In this document: positions 58,931-64,000 of the stretch, piece by piece
Layout of the letters: every line of letters starts with the position of its first letter
Position numbering within the stretch: the stretch's first letter is position 1
NCBI RefSeq assembly: GCF_910596095.1
Contig: NC_056550.1
Coordinates: 16,400,501 to 16,464,500, forward strand
Length of the DNA stretch: 64,000 nt
Origin: Thunnus maccoyii
Taxonomy: Eukaryota; Chordata; Actinopteri; Scombriformes; Scombridae
Direction: 5' to 3'
The notes under the pieces: model-generated
The model's database searches: none
What the model saw: only the letters and a program-made list of their open reading frames with translations
Told to the model about the DNA's origin: nothing
Program-made: the position numbers and the translations under genes

Positions 58931-61900
58931 CTGAATAAAGATGCTCGGGAGGTGATTCTTCAAGGATACATCCAAGGCTCTTCCATCAACGGCTGTCTCA
59001 AAATGGCGGTGGGCTGGTGGGGGCGTCGAGGGGGGAGGGGATGGATTTCTGGTACTGGAGGTGGCACGCATGGTGGTTCAGGGCTGCAGGGAGAGCCAGC
59101 TCCACTTGACAGCAGTGTAACAAGATTATCAGGGCCATAAGAGCAAACAAAAACCCCAGCAACCTACCTCAGAATCCAGATTACGACAGCGCCTGCTCTC
59201 TGAATACTAAACATGGCTGGGGAGGGCTTTACTGAGACATGAGAGTGGATTGCATATCACGTAACTAATCACATGCACATGTATCCACACAGAGACAGAT
59301 TACCAAAACCACACAAGCACATATAAATTTAACTTGTCATGATCAATTCTTGAAAAGAAGCGTCCGAGCACTTGGCACTGGCAGCTTGCTAATGAAGTGA
59401 ATAAAACTAGACAGTGGAGGTGCATGCTGATGAAAGACTGTTTTTCAGGAAAGCGCAGGCAGCATCCAACAATAACAACTCAGTTCTGTGAAACTAACAG
59501 CTGAATAACATCTCACACCGAACAATCCGTTTCATTCCAAAAAGAGAAGACATACCGTGTGGCTCATTTTGCTCTTATGCCTAGTTTAAGTTTATTTCCT
59601 TTGCAATGACCAGTCCAGGCTCGTAAAGAGGGTCTGTGCAGCCACAAGAAGAGACATGGGGGCTACAAACCAGTAGTAAATTAGCCTTAAGATGACGGAC
59701 TGGTTTAGCATCGATTTCAATTCATTGTCTCTCCAAAACCTGCACGTTAGAAGATTAACACAACACAAAAGAAGAGACCTGGACATGAAGCCAGTATGAT
59801 CACCTATTCAGTTTCCCTGATCAATAATGTATGAGACTTGTAGCCTCTCACTCCATTATCATGGACTTTCCACAGGAAATAGAAGGTTGATGACCACAAA
59901 GATACTGAAAAGCACATGATGAGATAAGTGTGTGAAAAACAAAAAATGTCAGCACTTTCCCATTATGCTTTGGCTCATTAATTTATACTTTGTGCTTATT
60001 TGTTGTCTTGTCCACTCTCTGTTCTCGGGGTTGAGATGTTTAATGCAGCCTGCCAACATTTTCACCCTGTACGCCATAAATATCCATTCTCAACCCTTCA
60101 TGCCTGATCAGAGCCACTACTTTTATTCCCTCCCTTCCAATTCTGAGTTGAAATGATCGCCTAGATATTCAGATCTAATCATTCCTCCCTTCAGCTGAGT
60201 GAAGTCAATTATCAAGCAAGCTGCATGTGTCGGGCGCCATTTAACTGCAAATTAAAAATCAAACTCCTCTGATAGCTCTGGAAGAGTTACTGGGAGACTG
60301 GTGTAAACTTGTGTATAGAGACAACAGTGTGTGAGTGTGTGTGTGAGAAAGGTACGATGGGAAGAAGGGAGGGAAGCTATTAACTACTAAGTATTCAGAG
60401 CGTGAAATAAGAGTGACAAAAAGAGGGAGAGGGGAAATCATTCAGCAGCTTTCAGGGGGAAATGCGATATGCTTGTAGTAGAGGGGAAATACTAAGCCAA
60501 TACTTTTGACCAGCGGAGGTTTAGGGCAATGCTAAAATAGCATCATATCAAAATCTTAAGCCAGCCTTGTGGAAACACTGACCCTTAGAATAAATACAGT
60601 GTGACTACAATTAAAGGGTTAAATGGTTGTTAGTACATCTTCCTGATATTGCTCTGGTCTGCAGACGTAGTCGTGTTAGATGAACAGACGGATGCTTAAT
60701 ACTACATTCAACAGAAAAGCACTTTAATCAAGATTAAAAAAAAAATATCAGTAAAAAAAAAAAGATCAGACAGGGGAAGTTGGGATTGATATTTCATCCA
60801 AGAATTTTGTGACTCTTGATATGTAGCCTTTTATCCACTTAAATGAAAGTTTGAAAGAGGGGGAATATATTGCCACCTGCTGCATAATACAGCACAAGGG
60901 AAAATATTGTATGGGTGCTTTCTCTCCGCTTATTTATTATCTCTTAAGTGCCAGTGACTTTGGTAGCCTACACTTATTTTTCAAGGCAATACATTTTAAC
61001 TAAGACCAGAGTAGATGGTAATACAATATAGCCTATACAGTCCTTGACTTTTTGAGTAGTTGCAATGTAACAATTATTTTAATGCTTTCATTTACACAAA
61101 TGTATTTCAAAAATTCTACCAATGTAAGAACATGTTACACAATTATTGCAGTGGCATTTACATTTTAAGTGGTAAAATGCTAAATAAGTACAATGACTCT
61201 AAACTAAGATTAGAATTGCCTTACGGGATTGAATCCAATAGTTTTAGGCTTATGATTCTCCATGCAAATATATGGTAATTCTGTCTTTTATGCTTGTCAA
61301 AATATTGGCAATATTGCCAAGATATTTGCTGATTTTGCTCTATTTGATATTATAAAATATAAAAGTATGAAGCATTTCTGAATATTGTAAATTAATCTCT
61401 AACATGTAGTCTTCTGGTGCACAATTTTCCTATTTCTTTTAAATAAATTTGATCATTTTTCCCCTACAGGTTTACAAAGATGAGTAACACTGATTATTTC
61501 ATAACATGATGCACTATGATAGACCCTGGCTCTGAAAAAAGTCACATTTGAGACTAGTAGGTTACACCATGCGGAGGAGCATGTGGCACATTCATGTCTG
61601 GAATTTGCATCCAGTTCATGTGGTTTAAAGTGAAAACATGAATCATCACCCTCAAGGGATTTTATATTTTCTGAAGTCACTGATAATGTGAGGCTTATTA
61701 AAAGGGACTTGAGTTAGACTGGTTTGCATTAGCCAATGTTTCAATACAGAATATTTCCAAGCTCAGTAGCTGCTGTTTACTGTTGGAGCTGCTCTGTTAG
61801 TACAGGCAGGGGAAGAGACTTCATTGGCCTTCCACTGAATCTGCCTGGAGGACTTGATTAAACAGGAAGAGAATAGCTCTTGATACTTCGGCCTTGCACT

Positions 61901-64000
61901 GGCAGAGGAAGTAAGGGTTGCAGGCAACCCACACACTGGTAAAATATCCAGGAGCTTTACTACTCTGGTTGCATACATATTAAATGCATATTGCATTGAC
62001 CTTACAGCTACAACACAGCCTTTGCAGCACACAGGCTAAACTAGAGCAGTTCGACACATTGTAATGTAATTAAGTGAAATAATAGTGAAATAATTCACAT
62101 CTTTGATTCTGGATTCTCTTAAATTGAAACATCCCTCTGTGATAAAGCCATCAAACAAACAAAGCTGAACAACATAACCAAAGAAAAGAAAACAAGGTTA
62201 TTATCATCTTGTATAACAAAGCTCTTTGATTCAAATACAGTCATTTAGCAGAGTTACTACCTGAAAGTAACAAAGATGCTAATTTCTATTAATAACATTG
62301 CCACCGCTCAGTTCAAATTATGCCAAGTGATTGATGATGTCTGCCTACAGGATATTTGATGAAGCCTCACACTCAACGTGATTATCCAAATAAATAAATA
62401 AATAAATTACGTCACTCCAGAATACAGTCTGAATTCATAAGCATGCATTCAGTACACCAAGAATTTAAACTAAAGTCTACCTCAGCGGATCACTGGAATA
62501 TGTGGAGTAAAGCTTAGAGTACTGGAAAGAATTACATACCTAAAGAATGTACAAGAGGACAAAAACATTTTAACCATTTTATAAGAGTAAGGTCACAGGT
62601 TTGATCCCCACAGCAGCCAGTATGTCCATCCATCCCTGAGCAAGATACTAAACCCCCACCTGCTCACTCTGTGTACAACAGGAAGGAACTTCAGCTAAAT
62701 AATAAATAACCGAATAACTGAATGAAGGGCAGTTTCTATTAGTTTTATTTTTATCACTTTGCTTTTGTAAATTGGGGATATTTTGCACAAATAAACTTAC
62801 ATGTATAAAACTAGATTGTTGTCATAGTGGTGCCAGTAAAAAGATACTGGCTGCAGAAGGCAAATGGCAAATATTATTAATGTAACTATAGCATAATTCA
62901 ACCATCTACACCAACAGACTCTGCACTCATTTGGGTAACACACCTTCATTTTACATGCCTCTACAAATAATCTTTGTCCATTTTATCAAGAACCAATACA
63001 AGCAGCACTTAAGGCAGCTTAATGATCTACATGAGCTCCTTTCCAATGTGGGTTATAGACTGCTTATCTTAGAACAAGGTCTTACTATCTTTAACTTCCT
63101 TAGAAAATTTTACACATCCAGCAACCCAAGTCACGTCAGAACATTGCAAGAAATCTGCATCATTCATTCATTCATTTCATTTTGACTTGGCTTCTTACAC
63201 AATTATGGGAACAGCTAAATTACTTTCTAATGTCAGTTTACCACTGATGTGTCTCACACATAAAACAGCCACGATAAAAGTAGGTTACATGAAAAACAGC
63301 AGCCAGCAGAGACTCTAGACTTTATGCTCTCCATGTTCTGTCCGATATTGGCTAATCTAAAATATGAACACACACAGGGCAGTAATGAACATGCCAAGTC
63401 TAACTCAAGTTCCAAACAGAAATTCATCAAACACACTTGCTACTCTGTTTGGATGAAAGTATTACTTTCAGAAGTGGAGCGGGCATATCGCAATGCTAAG
63501 CAATCATAATCCGCACTACACTTGCAAGAGGTTTCATCATCAACATTCCCTCCCTATTGCAAAAACGAAAAAAAAAAAAAAACTATATTGATCTTCTTCT
63601 CCCTTGCTTCTAGGCATTCCCATTTCCCTGTGCAGCTTAAGCAGCACTTTTGTGGACAAATCCCACATTTGTGTTCCTTTCTGGAGGCTATTAATTGTCC
63701 TGAATAGGCGTAACTACTCCCAAGGCACAGCTGTGTTGGCCATACAGAGGTGTCGGTGGCCAGACTGTACTCTATGCAGTGTAAAGTCTTGCCTTGTGTT
63801 TCATCAACCTTACATATTCTCTTCCACCCTCCATCTCCTGCCCATTCTGAGCAACGCCACAAGGTATGGCTTGTGCATTTGGTTCACCTCTATGGTATCC
63901 AGCCTTATTTTATCTTGGATACCTCAATGCAAGAGGCGATAAATTTCAGAGCTGATCTCCACCATTCCCTGTCTCCATCCTCACACCATTGCCAGCCCCA

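Larger units (their letters stand above)
55858..64000. other. Region upstream of the mafg coding exons, no coding exon found
   Basis: Probably mafg first intron plus upstream DNA. One candidate minus-strand noncoding exon has a donor-like CTGAG then GTAGGT at about 59168, but its support is weak. No CpG island was seen, so the true mafg promoter may lie beyond 64000. Open frames here are short, overlapping and lack family matches. An AAAT tetranucleotide repeat lies at 62388-62408. Confidence 0.4.

Noticed and set aside
63554-63942. Overlapping 100-codon frames on both strands at the window end
   Set aside because: No recognisable domain and no coding bias that favours one strand. Treated as noncoding.

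Overview
The window is nuclear DNA of a ray-finned (teleost) fish. Genes are split by AT-rich introns with GT-AG borders. Teleost-style dispersed repeats are present, and the G-alpha gene belongs to a class kept in fishes but lost in tetrapods. Six of the seven protein genes lie on the minus strand. Exon coordinates were worked out by hand from splice sites and reading phase; every gene that is complete in the window closes into one uninterrupted reading frame.

Layout: (1) 1-12250, 5' part of rnf213 (minus strand, 23 coding exons, about 1637 residues, continuing past base 1), with a TATA- and ISRE-bearing promoter near 12190. (2) 14600-22080, two intact tandem siglec/CD22-like immunoglobulin receptors (minus). 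A LINE fragment sits in an intron of the first one only. (3) 23180-24540, npb, preproneuropeptide B (plus). (4) 25730-36600, a complete nine-exon G-alpha gene, best read as gnav1 (minus). (5) 38636-48731, pcyt2, ethanolamine-phosphate cytidylyltransferase (minus, 13 exons), with a decayed DDE DNA transposon in its 6.7 kb first intron. (6) 51170-55857, the coding exons and long 3' UTR of mafg (minus). (7) 55858-64000, sequence upstream of the mafg coding exons in which no coding exon was found.

The order npb (+), pcyt2 (-), mafg (-) matches the human 17q25.3 order NPB-PCYT2-SIRT7-MAFG as I know it, except that sirt7 is not seen and gnav1 lies between npb and pcyt2. The genes do not form one pathway. 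rnf213 and the two receptors are immune-related neighbours; npb, gnav1, pcyt2 and mafg are a conserved syntenic block covering a peptide hormone, a G protein, phosphatidylethanolamine synthesis and a stress-response transcription factor.

Most interesting points: an Ala at the Ras-Gly12-equivalent P-loop position of the G-alpha protein; a tandem receptor pair with conserved siglec arginine and ITIM, but a differing second tyrosine motif and a GC splice donor in one copy; and two ISRE-like sites at the rnf213 5' end, one inside a perfect palindrome. I found no RNA genes, CRISPR arrays or virus-derived elements.
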